Assembly (NCBI GenBank): GCA_023454175.1 | Contig: JAEXRW010000019.1 | Coordinates: 1 to 29,156 of the forward strand | Length of the DNA stretch: 29,156 bases | Direction: 5' to 3' | Source: Bacillota bacterium | Lineage (GTDB): Bacteria > Bacillota > Clostridia > Christensenellales > JAEXRW01 | Shown here: positions 8,239 through 16,357 of the stretch, piece after piece | How positions within the stretch are numbered: position 1 is the first letter of the stretch | Layout of the letters: each line of letters opens with the position of its first letter | Program-made: the position numbers and the translations under genes | The notes under the pieces: generated by a model | The model's input: the letters and a program-made list of their open reading frames with translations, nothing else | Database searches by the model: none | What the model was told of the DNA's origin: nothing

Positions 8239-8991
8239 ATGGAAAGCTATGGCGAAGGGTTTGCCGGGGTATATGATGCATTCATGGACGACGTGGACTA
8301 TGGAAAGTGGGGGGCCTATATCCAGGAACTGCTGACCTGCCACGGGATAGCCCCGGGGGCAAAGGTGGCGGACGCAGCCTGCGGTACGGGCAACATGACG
8401 ATGGAGCTGGCGCGGCGCGGGTATGCAGCGATGGGCCTGGATATCTCGGGGCCGATGCTGGCCACTGCAGCGGAAAAGGCGCTGAAGGAAGGCATGGCGA
8501 TCCCCTATATCCAGCAGAACATCTGCGAACTGGAAACGGGAAAGCCCGTAAGCGCGGTGGTCTGCGCCTGCGACGGGGTGAACTACCTCAAGGGCGTGAA
8601 AGACCCGCTGTACTTTTTCACGAGTGCATTCATCTGCCTGGAAAGCGGGGGCGTGTTGACGTTTGACATCAGCTCACCATACAAGCTGGAGAAAGTGATC
8701 GGCAATGAGTTTTTTGCACGGGAAAACGAAAATGCCGCCTATATCTGGCAGAATCATTTCAATGACAAAAGCAGGATCCTTACAATGGATATCACTTTCT
8801 TTATCAAAAAAAAGGGGAACCTCTTTGAACGGTATATCGAGCACCATACCCAGCGGGCGCACACCGACAAGGAGATCAAAGACGCACTGAAACAGGCGGG
8901 CTTCAAAAACATCAAAAGCTACGAATGCTGCACCCACTCGCACCCGAAGGACAATACGCAGCGGATCCAGTATATAGCCGTAAAACCATAG
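8239..8991 (+). CDS. Class I SAM-dependent methyltransferase
   Basis: A 250-residue soluble protein. The SAM-binding motif I is VADAACGTGNMT (about residues 43-54), followed by the acidic end of the second strand (GLDIS) and a motif IV-like region (VVCACDGVNYL). The overall pattern, including YDAFMDDVDYGKWGAYI at the N-terminus, resembles the small YqeM/Methyltransf_25-type enzymes of Firmicutes whose substrate is usually unknown. hslO begins about 20 nt after its stop, so the two are likely co-transcribed. The ribosome binding site is a run of G (8223-8228) about 10 nt upstream. The substrate cannot be assigned from the sequence. Confidence 0.85.
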   Translation: MESYGEGFAGVYDAFMDDVDYGKWGAYIQELLTCHGIAPGAKVADAACGTGNMTMELARRGYAAMGLDISGPMLATAAEKALKEGMAIPYIQQNICELETGKPVSAVVCACDGVNYLKGVKDPLYFFTSAFICLESGGVLTFDISSPYKLEKVIGNEFFARENENAAYIWQNHFNDKSRILTMDITFFIKKKGNLFERYIEHHTQRAHTDKEIKDALKQAGFKNIKSYECCTHSHPKDNTQRIQYIAVKP

Positions 8992-9011
8992 GAAGGGAAA
9001 CGACCGTCCCA

Positions 9012-9911
9012 ATGGAAGACATGATGATCAAATCCCTCATCTGCGACGGGAACGCATGGGCCTATACCACCTGCACGAAGACACTTGCTGAAGAAGCCAG
9101 GCGGCTGCACGGGCTATCCCCGGTGTGCACCGTGGCCCTGGGGCGCACCCTGACGGCAGCCGCCATGATGAGCGACATGCTCAAGGGGGAGGAGGCCAGC
9201 GTCACCATCAGCATCGACGGTGGCGGGCCCACGGGCAAGATCGTGGCGGTGGGGAAAAAAGGCGCGGGCGTGAAGGGCTATATCCATGAACCGCACGTGG
9301 ACCTACCCCTGGTGGACGGCAAGCTGGATATCGCGGGGGCGGTGGGCAGGGACGGCAGCCTGACGGTGATCCGCGACCTGGGGATGCGGGAGCCATACGT
9401 GGGGCGGGTGCGCCTGCAGACGGGAAAGATCGCGAGCGACCTGGCTTTTTATTATGCGCTCTCGGAGCAGACGCCTTCGCTCGTATTCCTGAGCGTACAC
9501 CTGGACACGCACGGGCACGTGAAATCCGCCTCGGGCGCCATCATCCAGCCGCTGCCGGGATGCCCGGAGGAGGCACTGCAAAAGATGGAGGCCTGCGCAG
9601 ACAAGATGGACAACTTCACGGCGATGCTGGAGGGGGGCGCGACGCTGGTACAGGCAACTGAGACCCTTTTTGCCGGCATGAACATGCAGGTGATGGAGAA
9701 GAGCGGGCCGCGGTACGCCTGCGGGTGTTCCCGCGGGAAGATCGAGAGCGTGCTGCTTTCCATGGGGGAAGAGGAGTTGCTGGACATGATGGAGAAGGAC
9801 AAGGGCGCGTACGTATCATGCCAATTTTGCATGAAGGAATATGCGTTTAACGAAGCGGAACTGCACGGACTGATCGAGCGGGGGAAGAAAGCGGGAGAAG
9901 TTGAGAGTTAA
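9012..9911 (+). CDS. hslO: Redox-regulated chaperone Hsp33
   Basis: About 299 residues, the usual Hsp33 length. Oxidative stress releases zinc from its C-terminal cysteines and turns it into a holding chaperone in the cytoplasm. The family pattern is clear: GRTLTAAAMMSDMLKG, IDGGGPTGKIVAVG, GxVGRDGSLTVIRDLGMREPY, and the zinc site CGCS near the C-terminus followed by CQFC (C-x-C then C-x2-C). ATGs at 9012, 9021 and 9024 are in one frame; 9012 is kept, but 9024 (MIKSLICDG) also fits the family and has GGAAG at the right distance. The frame is open back to 8925, but that part overlaps the methyltransferase and is not family-like. The stop lies within an AT heptamer array. Confidence 0.95.
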   Translation: MEDMMIKSLICDGNAWAYTTCTKTLAEEARRLHGLSPVCTVALGRTLTAAAMMSDMLKGEEASVTISIDGGGPTGKIVAVGKKGAGVKGYIHEPHVDLPLVDGKLDIAGAVGRDGSLTVIRDLGMREPYVGRVRLQTGKIASDLAFYYALSEQTPSLVFLSVHLDTHGHVKSASGAIIQPLPGCPEEALQKMEACADKMDNFTAMLEGGATLVQATETLFAGMNMQVMEKSGPRYACGCSRGKIESVLLSMGEEELLDMMEKDKGAYVSCQFCMKEYAFNEAELHGLIERGKKAGEVES

Positions 9912-10160
9912 CAGTTAAGAGTTAAGAGTTAATAGTTGCGGTGGGTCCTACGGGGGTTCAACTGACAATTGAGAATTGAAAACTGACAATTACGGGGGTA
10001 ACCCCTCAGCCTCCTTCGGAGGCAGCTCCCCTAATAGGGGCGCCATGCGAGGTGGGAATCTTGCTGGACAATGTACAATGCACAATTGCGGAATGTCTTT
10101 GGCATGATAAATACGGTCCTGCGGGAGATTGAGAATTGGAAAATGATAGTTGGAGCTCTG
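9903..10160. repeat. Intergenic repeat island (heptamer arrays and palindromes)
   Basis: Heptamer arrays occur at 9903-9937 (AGAGTTA/CAGTTA units, containing the hslO stop), 9964-9993 (AATTGAGAATTGA type) and 10131-10154. Between them are GC-rich palindromes: GCCTCC/GGAGGC (10009-10023) and CCCCTA/TAGGGG (10028-10040). GCGGTGGGTCCTACGGGGG at 9938-9956 resembles GTGGTGAGCCCTGCGGGGG at 19127-19145. No gene is seen in the 433 bp between 9911 and the TetR start. Confidence 0.6.
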
Positions 10161-10162
10161 GC

Positions 10163-10184
10163 AACCCCTTCGGGGTTTGTTTGA
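10163..10184 (+). terminator. Terminator-like hairpin upstream of the TetR gene
   Basis: AACCCC (10163-10168) pairs with GGGGTT (10172-10177), followed by TGTTTGATTT. A second hairpin, GGGCTG/CAGCCC (10191-10212), follows with TCTTTCT after it. Together they would insulate the TetR promoter from hslO transcription. Confidence 0.5.
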
Positions 10185-10272
10185 TTTAATGGGCTGCTAA
10201 CAGAATCAGCCCTCTTTCTGCACCTCCGATTTGACAAGCAATTCTGCCAATCTTATTTATCCAAACAAATAC

Positions 10273-10301
10273 TTGCAAAGTAAAAATGTTTGGGATAAAA
10301 T
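10273..10301 (+). promoter_or_regulatory. Promoter of the TetR / export operon
   Basis: TTGCAA (10273-10278), a 17-bp spacer and TAAAAT (10296-10301) give a good housekeeping promoter. The transcription start would fall near 10308, inside the operator palindrome. Confidence 0.6.
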
Positions 10302-10304
10302 ATG

Positions 10305-10322
10305 ATTGAGTAATCACTCAAT
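10305..10322. promoter_or_regulatory. Palindromic TetR-type operator
   Basis: ATTGAGT AATC ACTCAAT is a perfect 7-bp inverted repeat around a 4-bp centre. It immediately follows the -10 box and precedes the TetR coding region, the usual place for autoregulation. Binding by the adjacent TetR protein is inferred. Confidence 0.65.
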
Positions 10323-10344
10323 CTTTTCAGGCGGTGGGTTTCCT

Positions 10345-11019
10345 GTGTTTACAGACAATGAAATGTCGGAACGGGAATCGCGGATATTCAACGCGGCGAT
10401 CGAGATCTTTTCGAAAAAGGGATACAACGCGTCCACAACCAAGGATATCGCCCAGGAGGCGGGCGTGGCCGAGGGAACGATATTCCACTACTACAAAACC
10501 AAGAAGGACATCCTCCACGCCATCACCAAGAAATTCATGGAGATCATGGGCAATGTCATCATCCGTCCGGTGGAGGAAATGTTCAAAAACGCCGGGGACA
10601 AGGAACTGAAACCGCTGTTTCACGACCTGATGGTGGAACGGATGCAGCTGGTGGAGCGGCTCTACCCTGTGGCGAGCATCGTGATCACGGAAATCGTATT
10701 TCGCGAGGACCTGCGCGAGACCATACACGAAAAATTCATCAAACGCATCATGAAGACCTTCAGGGCATTCCACGCAGTGATGGCTGAAAGAGGCCTGATG
10801 CGCGCGGACGTGCCGCCGGAGGCGATATTGCGATCCATCATTGCAAACATCATGCTTTTTATCGCGCAGCACAAACTGTTTCCCCGGGAGACGACCCACG
10901 AGGAAATGGAAAAAGAGTTTGATATATTATTTGACATCATATTGAACGGCGTGGCCGGGAAAGCCATATCGACGGTAAACACCGTATCGACGGCGGAAAC
11001 CGTTTCCACGGACCGGTAA
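10345..11019 (+). CDS. TetR/AcrR-family transcriptional regulator
   Basis: About 224 residues. The N-terminal DNA-binding domain is typical: RIFNAAIEIFSKKGYNASTTKDIAQEAGVAEGTIFHYYKTKKDIL, with the helix-turn-helix around STTKDIAQEAGVAEGTIFHYY. The C-terminal two thirds is the variable ligand domain. The open frame reaches a TTG at 10306, but that lies within the operator and at the transcription start, so GTG 10345 (with GGTGGG about 8 nt upstream) is chosen; ATG 10363 is possible. The last residues are a low-complexity TVST-like tail that does not look like part of the fold. It is 26 nt upstream of an HlyD-type adaptor, ABC ATPase and permease, so it most likely represses that exporter and itself until a ligand binds. 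Confidence 0.9.
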   Translation: MFTDNEMSERESRIFNAAIEIFSKKGYNASTTKDIAQEAGVAEGTIFHYYKTKKDILHAITKKFMEIMGNVIIRPVEEMFKNAGDKELKPLFHDLMVERMQLVERLYPVASIVITEIVFREDLRETIHEKFIKRIMKTFRAFHAVMAERGLMRADVPPEAILRSIIANIMLFIAQHKLFPRETTHEEMEKEFDILFDIILNGVAGKAISTVNTVSTAETVSTDR

Positions 11020-11045
11020 CAGAGCCGCATTGAGGGGATGAAAAG

Positions 11046-12212
11046 ATGAAACATAAACCTATCCTGACCCTGATCCTGTGCTGCATTATCCTGACGGCCT
11101 TTCCAGGATGCGCGGCGGAAAAGGAGCTGGTCTTTTCGGGCACGGTGGAATACACGCAGTACGATACCGTCTCCGAGGCAGCCGGCATGATCACTGAAGT
11201 GGCACATGCCGAGGGTGATACCGTACACGAAGGCGATATCATCGCAAGGATCGACCCGTCGCTGCAGCAAACGAACGAAGCACAGGCGGAAGCCCTCGTA
11301 AAAGCCAAGGAAACGCGGCTGGCCGAACTGAAGGCCGGCTCCCGCGCCGAGCAGATCGACCAGGCGGAGGCCGCCCTGAAGGCGGCGCAGGCAAAATACG
11401 ATGACCTTCGAAAGGGACCCTCTTCCGCCCAGGTGAAGCAGGCCCGGGCATCCGCGGACGCAGCAGGAGCGGCAAAGGCGACCGCGAAGGCGACCTACGA
11501 CTACGCAAAAGGGAAATATGACGAGGCGCTGGCCGCCTTCGGGGCAGGTACAATCACCCAGGGCCAGCTGAACGAGGCAAAATTGGCGATGGTTACCGCA
11601 CTGGGCCAGTACAATGCAGCCAAGGCGCAGCACAACGCCGCCCTGGCGCAGATCTCCCAGCTGAAAAGCGGCGCATCGGCCGACGCCATCAAAGGCGCAA
11701 AAGCCGGGATGGAGCAGGCACAGGCACAGCTGGACCTTTTAAAAAACGGCTCCACCAGCTACACCGTCCAGGAAGCGCAGTCCGACCTGGATGCGGCAAA
11801 CGCCCAGCTGGAACAGGCGAGGCTGCTGCTGGCGCGGTGCGACATCAAAGCGCACGCCACCGGCATCCTCTCCATCGCAAATGTCACCAAAGGCGACATG
11901 GTAAACACGGGCGGATATATCGCCACGATAGCGGATAAAAACGACGTGTGGCTGCATGTATACATCCCCCAATCCAAACTGAAGCTCCTTTCGGTGGGAC
12001 AGAAATTAAGCCTGAGAACGCCCGCATGGCCGGGAAAAACATTCACCGGCTGGGTGGCTTCCATCGCAGACGAAGCGCAGTTCACGCCCAAAAACGTACA
12101 AACAAACGAGGCCAAGGAAAACACCGTTTTCAAAGTGAAAATCAGAATCGACGACGCATCGCACGCATTACGCGCGGGTATGACGATGGACGCCGTGATA
12201 CCTGTGCAGTGA
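11046..12212 (+). CDS. HlyD-family adaptor lipoprotein of an ABC exporter
   Basis: 388 residues, with a hydrophobic leader and a lipobox ending FPGC (Cys22), so it should sit on the outer face of the membrane. A split biotinyl-lipoyl-like domain is visible (VSEAAGMITEVAHAEGDTVHEGDIIARID before, and IKAHATGILSIANVTKGDMV after the hairpin). A long Ala/Gln/Lys-rich coiled-coil lies between them (residues ~75-265), with internal repeats of the AEAxLKAAQAKYDDLRKG type. A beta-barrel region follows. The closest known arrangement is the YbhG-YbhF-YbhS/R efflux type. In a Gram-positive cell the adaptor would work without an outer-membrane channel. The ribosome binding site is GAGGGGATGAAAAG before the ATG. 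The substrate is unknown. Confidence 0.88.
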   Translation: MKHKPILTLILCCIILTAFPGCAAEKELVFSGTVEYTQYDTVSEAAGMITEVAHAEGDTVHEGDIIARIDPSLQQTNEAQAEALVKAKETRLAELKAGSRAEQIDQAEAALKAAQAKYDDLRKGPSSAQVKQARASADAAGAAKATAKATYDYAKGKYDEALAAFGAGTITQGQLNEAKLAMVTALGQYNAAKAQHNAALAQISQLKSGASADAIKGAKAGMEQAQAQLDLLKNGSTSYTVQEAQSDLDAANAQLEQARLLLARCDIKAHATGILSIANVTKGDMVNTGGYIATIADKNDVWLHVYIPQSKLKLLSVGQKLSLRTPAWPGKTFTGWVASIADEAQFTPKNVQTNEAKENTVFKVKIRIDDASHALRAGMTMDAVIPVQ

Positions 12213-12224
12213 GCGGGGGTAGAA

Positions 12225-13022
12225 ATGGATAAGCAACGCTTTGCGGTGGTGGTCGACAACCTCACCAAACGTTTTGGCAGCGTGACAGCCGTGGACAATA
12301 TCAGCTTCAAGATCCCCGAGGGCACGATCTTCGGATTCCTCGGGCCGAACGGCTCAGGCAAGTCCACCACGCTACGGATCCTGTGCGGCGTACTGCACCC
12401 CACAGCGGGCAGCGTGAGCGTGGACGGGCTGGACGTGGTGAAGGATACCGAGCAGGTACGGCAGCACATCGGCTACATGTCCCAGAAATTCAGCCTGTAC
12501 GAAGACCTCACGGTGGAGCAGAACCTGGAATTCTACGCGGGCATCTACGGGCTGCCCGATGCGGAATGCGCCTCCCGCAAGGAAGAACTCATCGACATGG
12601 CGGGGCTGCACGGAAGGGAAAAGACCCTGGCGGGCAGCCTTTCGGGCGGATGGAAGCAGCGGCTGGCGCTGGGATGCGCGATGATCCACAAGCCGAAGCT
12701 GCTCATCCTGGATGAACCCACCGCGGGCGTGGACCCCGTCTCACGCCGGATATTCTGGCAGATCATCCACCAATTTGCAGGGGAAGGCATCACCATCATC
12801 GTGACGACGCATTACATGGACGAAGCGGAAAGCTGCGATATCGTGAGCTTCATCTTCGGCGGCAGGCTGATGGGGATAGACACACCCAAAGGATTTAAGG
12901 AAAGCGAAAATGCAAAGACGCTGGAAGATGTATTCATCCACTATGTGGAGCAGGTCACGGGGCAGAAGGTGGACGTGCGCTTTACGGAAAGCCTGAACGG
13001 GCCGAACGGGGGTGCGTCATGA
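12225..13022 (+). CDS. ABC transporter ATP-binding protein (DrrA/YbhF-like)
   Basis: 265 residues with all ABC motifs in order: Walker A GPNGSGKST (40-48), Q-loop Gln87, signature LSGGW (139-143), Walker B LLILDE (159-164) and switch His196 in TTHYMDE. It powers the permease encoded next. The type matches ABC-2 exporters for drugs or lipids. The start is 12 nt after the adaptor stop with a GGGGG ribosome binding site. The end overlaps the permease start by four bases (ATGA), indicating translational coupling. Unlike YbhF, it is a single ATPase domain and works as a dimer. Confidence 0.93.
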   Translation: MDKQRFAVVVDNLTKRFGSVTAVDNISFKIPEGTIFGFLGPNGSGKSTTLRILCGVLHPTAGSVSVDGLDVVKDTEQVRQHIGYMSQKFSLYEDLTVEQNLEFYAGIYGLPDAECASRKEELIDMAGLHGREKTLAGSLSGGWKQRLALGCAMIHKPKLLILDEPTAGVDPVSRRIFWQIIHQFAGEGITIIVTTHYMDEAESCDIVSFIFGGRLMGIDTPKGFKESENAKTLEDVFIHYVEQVTGQKVDVRFTESLNGPNGGAS

Positions 13023-14167
13023 AAAGACCCGCAATGAACAAGCTAAGGTTCAAGGCCATCCTGAAGAAGGAAATCCGGCAGATCCGGCGGGACCGCGTGA
13101 GCCTGGCCATCCCCATCATGATGCCCATCCTCATGATGTTCCTTTTCGGCTATGCCGTGAATACCGAGGTGGACCATATCCCCACCGCCGTATGCGACCA
13201 GTCCCGGACGCAGGAAAGCCGCGAATACATCGACGCCTTCAGAACGTCCAACTATTTCGACCTCAACGTCCAGGCGGAAAACGGGGAAGAGATCAATGCG
13301 CTCATCGAAAGCGGTAAGGTGAAGGCGGCGCTCACCGTGCCGCAGGACTTTGCACGGGATATAAAAGGCGGCCTCAACCCGGAATGCGAGCTCGTGATAG
13401 ACGGCTCGGACCCTACCACCGCGCGTACCGCCATGAACAGCGGCATCCTGATCAGTGAGATCTATTCCGTGAAACTGAAGGAAAGCTTTGCAAAGAACGC
13501 AGGGCTTTCGATATCCTCCCTGCCCTCGATCTCCCTGGCTACAAGGATCTCCTACAACCCGAACATGGAGAGCAACCGCTTCACCATCCCGGGGCTGGTG
13601 GCGCTGATCATGCAGAACATCACGGTGATGCTGACCGCCTTTGCCATGGTGCGCGAAAAGGAACGCGGCACCATCGAGCAGCTGATCGTGACGCCCGTGC
13701 GCCCGCTGGAGCTGATCATCGGGAAACTGATCCCGTATATCGTGATCGGGTACGTGGGGTTCCTTTTCTCCCTGGGCCTGTGCATCTTCTGGTTTGGCAT
13801 ATGGCCGGCGGGGGATATATTCCTGCTGCTATTGTTGGGGCTGCTCTTCGTAATATGCAGCCTCATGATCGGCATGCTCATCTCCACCGTGGCTAAAAAC
13901 CAGCTGCAGGCGATGTTTGCCACCATCCTCATTTTGCTGCCCAGCATCCTGCTTTCGGGCTTCATCTTCCCCCGGGAGGCGATGCCGCCCGTCATCGGGC
14001 AGATCGGCCTTGTTTTCCCCATCACGTATTTCCTGGATATCATCCGCGGCATCGTGCTCAAGGGCGTGGGTGCGGACGTGCTGATGCAGGACATATTGAT
14101 CCTGACGGGGATATTCTTCGTGCTGCTGTTCTTTACGATCCTGCGCTTCCGCAAGAGCCTGGATTAA
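13019..14167 (+). CDS. ABC-2 type permease of the exporter
   Basis: 382 residues. One N-terminal membrane helix (around residues 24-44, VSLAIPIMMPILMMFLFGYAV) is followed by a ~140-residue extracytoplasmic domain (TEVDHIPTAVCDQSRTQESREYI...). A cluster of about five C-terminal helices starts near residue 188, with the cytoplasmic coupling stretch MVREKERGTIEQLIVTPVRPLELIIGKLIPY typical of ABC-2 membrane proteins. Only one permease gene is present, so it probably forms a homodimer, unlike the YbhS-YbhR pair. It is the last gene of the TetR-controlled operon. Confidence 0.92.
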   Translation: MKRPAMNKLRFKAILKKEIRQIRRDRVSLAIPIMMPILMMFLFGYAVNTEVDHIPTAVCDQSRTQESREYIDAFRTSNYFDLNVQAENGEEINALIESGKVKAALTVPQDFARDIKGGLNPECELVIDGSDPTTARTAMNSGILISEIYSVKLKESFAKNAGLSISSLPSISLATRISYNPNMESNRFTIPGLVALIMQNITVMLTAFAMVREKERGTIEQLIVTPVRPLELIIGKLIPYIVIGYVGFLFSLGLCIFWFGIWPAGDIFLLLLLGLLFVICSLMIGMLISTVAKNQLQAMFATILILLPSILLSGFIFPREAMPPVIGQIGLVFPITYFLDIIRGIVLKGVGADVLMQDILILTGIFFVLLFFTILRFRKSLD

Positions 14168-14171
14168 TAAA

Positions 14172-14245
14172 GTTGACAGTTGACAGTTAATAGTTAATCG
14201 TTGCGGAATACCCAATGGGAAGCGAGTTTGCCTCCCATTGGGTAT
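14172..14245. repeat. Heptamer array and 13-bp perfect hairpin after the export operon
   Basis: Tandem AGTTGAC/AGTTAAT units (14172-14203) abut the permease stop. They are followed by a perfect 13-bp stem, ATACCCAATGGGA (14208-14220) with TCCCATTGGGTAT (14233-14245), around a 12-nt loop. No T-run follows the stem directly. Confidence 0.6.
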
Positions 14246-14298
14246 GATTGAATGGCCCTGCGGGAGCGCCCTCCCCGCGGGGAGCGCCCGGACACTTT

Positions 14299-14317
14299 GG
14301 GCGGCCGCGCCCTTTTT
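14299..14317 (+). terminator. GC-rich terminator after the export operon
   Basis: GGGCG (14299-14303) pairs with CGCCC (14308-14312), followed by TTTTT (14313-14317). Another GC-rich palindrome (CTCCCC GC GGGGAG, about 14270) lies just upstream. The rest up to the promoter at 14526 shows nothing coding. Confidence 0.5.
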
Positions 14318-14525
14318 AACGTGCGGCCCCATATACCCTCCTACCCCATTCCTTCAACCCAATAACCCATCAAAGAATCCATGCAGATGATACTACATAG
14401 TCATTTTTCTTTTAACCATGCACCATTCATCCAATGATAGCAGGATAATCAGCCAGAAGTTGGAACAGAATAAACATAGTTTACATCCGGAAGCATGTCC
14501 CCAACTGGTATAAGAAAGGCGGGCG

Positions 14526-14534
14526 TGGTATAAT
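14526..14534 (+). promoter_or_regulatory. Extended -10 promoter of the TPR operon
   Basis: TGG TATAAT is a perfect -10 with the TGN extension; no good -35 is seen. It lies about 90 bp upstream of the TPR gene start and would drive the four overlapping genes that follow. Confidence 0.55.
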
Positions 14535-14626
14535 AATCTCAATGGAAAGGGAAGGAAAGCCTTTTTCGCACGTTACAAGCGCGACGCGCCCGTGATGTAT
14601 CTAACTGAAAGCGGACTTTGGAGAAA

Positions 14627-16357
14627 ATGGCAGAGAAGATCAGGTTATTTGGAAAAAGCAAGATCGTTCCCTTTGAGCAGAAGGGGGACTTCTTTCATAA
14701 AATGGCGTGCTCGCACCTCGAAAACAGCAATTATTTCGAGGCGCTGGGTTATTTCCGCAAGGCTTTGGCGACGGAGCCCGACAATGCGGAGTACCAGTTG
14801 GCGCTGGCGCAGACCTTCACCGAGATGGGGCACTACGAGGAATCCAACCGCATCATCGTGGAAATGCTGGGGCAGGACCAGGTATACCCGGAATGCTACT
14901 ACGGGATGGGGTGCAATTTCCTCGGTCTGGAGGACTACGGGCGGGCGGAGGAAAGCTTTCGCCATTACCTGCAGGTGGAGCCGGACGGGGATTTCACCGA
15001 GGAGGCGGAGGACCTGCTGGACATCATCGAGGAGGAGACCACGGAGGAACCGGCCATCACCCTGGTGGAGGACACCCTGCAGGAAAGGGCGCAGCAAGCC
15101 AAGGAGCACATGGACAAGGGCGAATACAGCCAGGCTATCGAGGTGCTGAAAAGGATACAGCCCCTGAACAACTCGGAGAAGCTGCAAATCGAAAACGGCA
15201 TCGCCATGGCGCATTTTTGCCAGGGGGAATACGACAAGGCGCTCCAGGCCACAACCAAGGTGCTGGAAGAGGACCCCGACGATATCCACGCGCGGTGCAA
15301 CATGCTGCTTTTCGCCCACGGGATGGGCGATGCGGCAATGAAGGAGAAATACCGCAGGAAGCTGCAGTCCTACGAAACGGACGACGAGAAGCTGCTCTCC
15401 ATCATCTCCTTCACCCTGTGCGAGGCGGGATGCCACGAGGACGCATACCACCGCATGAAGGAACTGCTGGAGACCAAGCCCTACGACATGGAGATGCTGC
15501 ACCTGTACGCAACGAGCGCGTACAACAGCGGCCGCTTTTCGGAAGCCGCCCGCATCTGGGGCAGGATGCTGAAGATAGACCCGGAGGACCTGGTGGCGAC
15601 CTATTTCAAGGCGCAGGCACTGAAAAGGCACAAAGGGGACAAGGCCACGGATACCGTGGAGTATGCATACCAGCTCCCCTACAATGAAATGATACAGAAC
15701 ATACGCCGCATCAACGAGAGCATCAAAAGCGGCCCGGCGCACATGAAAGAACTCTGGCAGGAGGACCCCTCCTTCCGCGCGCTGATGCGGTGGGGCATGG
15801 CGCTCAAGGATATGACGGTGAAAAAAGCCATCATCGAACTGGTGGCCTCCTTCGGCGACGAGGAAGCCAAACGGATGCTGCGCACCTTCATCTTCCGCAG
15901 GGATGAACCCGACGCGCTAAAGAGCGACGTCTTCACGATGCTCAAATACATGGGGGCGAAGGAACCCTATATCGCCTATATCGACGGCAGCGTGGTGGAG
16001 GTGCGGGTGAGCGTATTCAACCAGGGCGGACGGCAGCTGCCCGCTGAATACTCCGCCGTGCTCCGCCTGGCAATGAAAAGCATCCCAACGCGCCGGGACG
16101 AGTCTTTCTCTGCGAAGGTGATGGAGAACTGGGAACGCTTCATCACGACGCGCGGGGAAAAGCTGCCCAAACTTTTCGACAACAACGCATGGGCGGCGGC
16201 GCTGGAGTACTATACCTGCGTACAGATGGACATCAAGGTAAAAAAATCCGAAATCTGCAGGTATTATGGCACGCGGGTACCTATGATGCAAAAACGGCTG
16301 GAGGAAATGATTTCGGCTCTGGAAGAAGGGAACAAAAGTGACACCGATCGATTTTGA
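14627..16357 (+). CDS. Tetratricopeptide-repeat protein
   Basis: About 576 residues, soluble, no signal peptide. The ATG at 14627 is chosen over the in-frame TTG at 14618 because GGAG (14620-14623) is correctly spaced for it. Residues ~18-330 contain several TPR units, for example YFEALGYFRKALATEPDNAEYQLALAQTF and YDKALQATTKVLEEDPDDIHARCNMLLF, with an acidic linker at ~125-145. The C-terminal ~240 residues include a Lys/Arg-rich helical part and a possible helix-turn-helix (KKSEICRYYGTRVPMMQKRLEEM), which is only a visual impression. It is the first gene of an operon with HEAT-like, HD and RNA methyltransferase genes, and likely a scaffold for protein contacts. Confidence 0.82.
   Translation: MAEKIRLFGKSKIVPFEQKGDFFHKMACSHLENSNYFEALGYFRKALATEPDNAEYQLALAQTFTEMGHYEESNRIIVEMLGQDQVYPECYYGMGCNFLGLEDYGRAEESFRHYLQVEPDGDFTEEAEDLLDIIEEETTEEPAITLVEDTLQERAQQAKEHMDKGEYSQAIEVLKRIQPLNNSEKLQIENGIAMAHFCQGEYDKALQATTKVLEEDPDDIHARCNMLLFAHGMGDAAMKEKYRRKLQSYETDDEKLLSIISFTLCEAGCHEDAYHRMKELLETKPYDMEMLHLYATSAYNSGRFSEAARIWGRMLKIDPEDLVATYFKAQALKRHKGDKATDTVEYAYQLPYNEMIQNIRRINESIKSGPAHMKELWQEDPSFRALMRWGMALKDMTVKKAIIELVASFGDEEAKRMLRTFIFRRDEPDALKSDVFTMLKYMGAKEPYIAYIDGSVVEVRVSVFNQGGRQLPAEYSAVLRLAMKSIPTRRDESFSAKVMENWERFITTRGEKLPKLFDNNAWAAALEYYTCVQMDIKVKKSEICRYYGTRVPMMQKRLEEMISALEEGNKSDTDRF

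Noticed and set aside
14645..15742. Long 365-residue minus-strand ORF
   Set aside because: It lies antisense to the TPR gene in GC-rich DNA; its composition reflects the opposite strand and it has no start signal.
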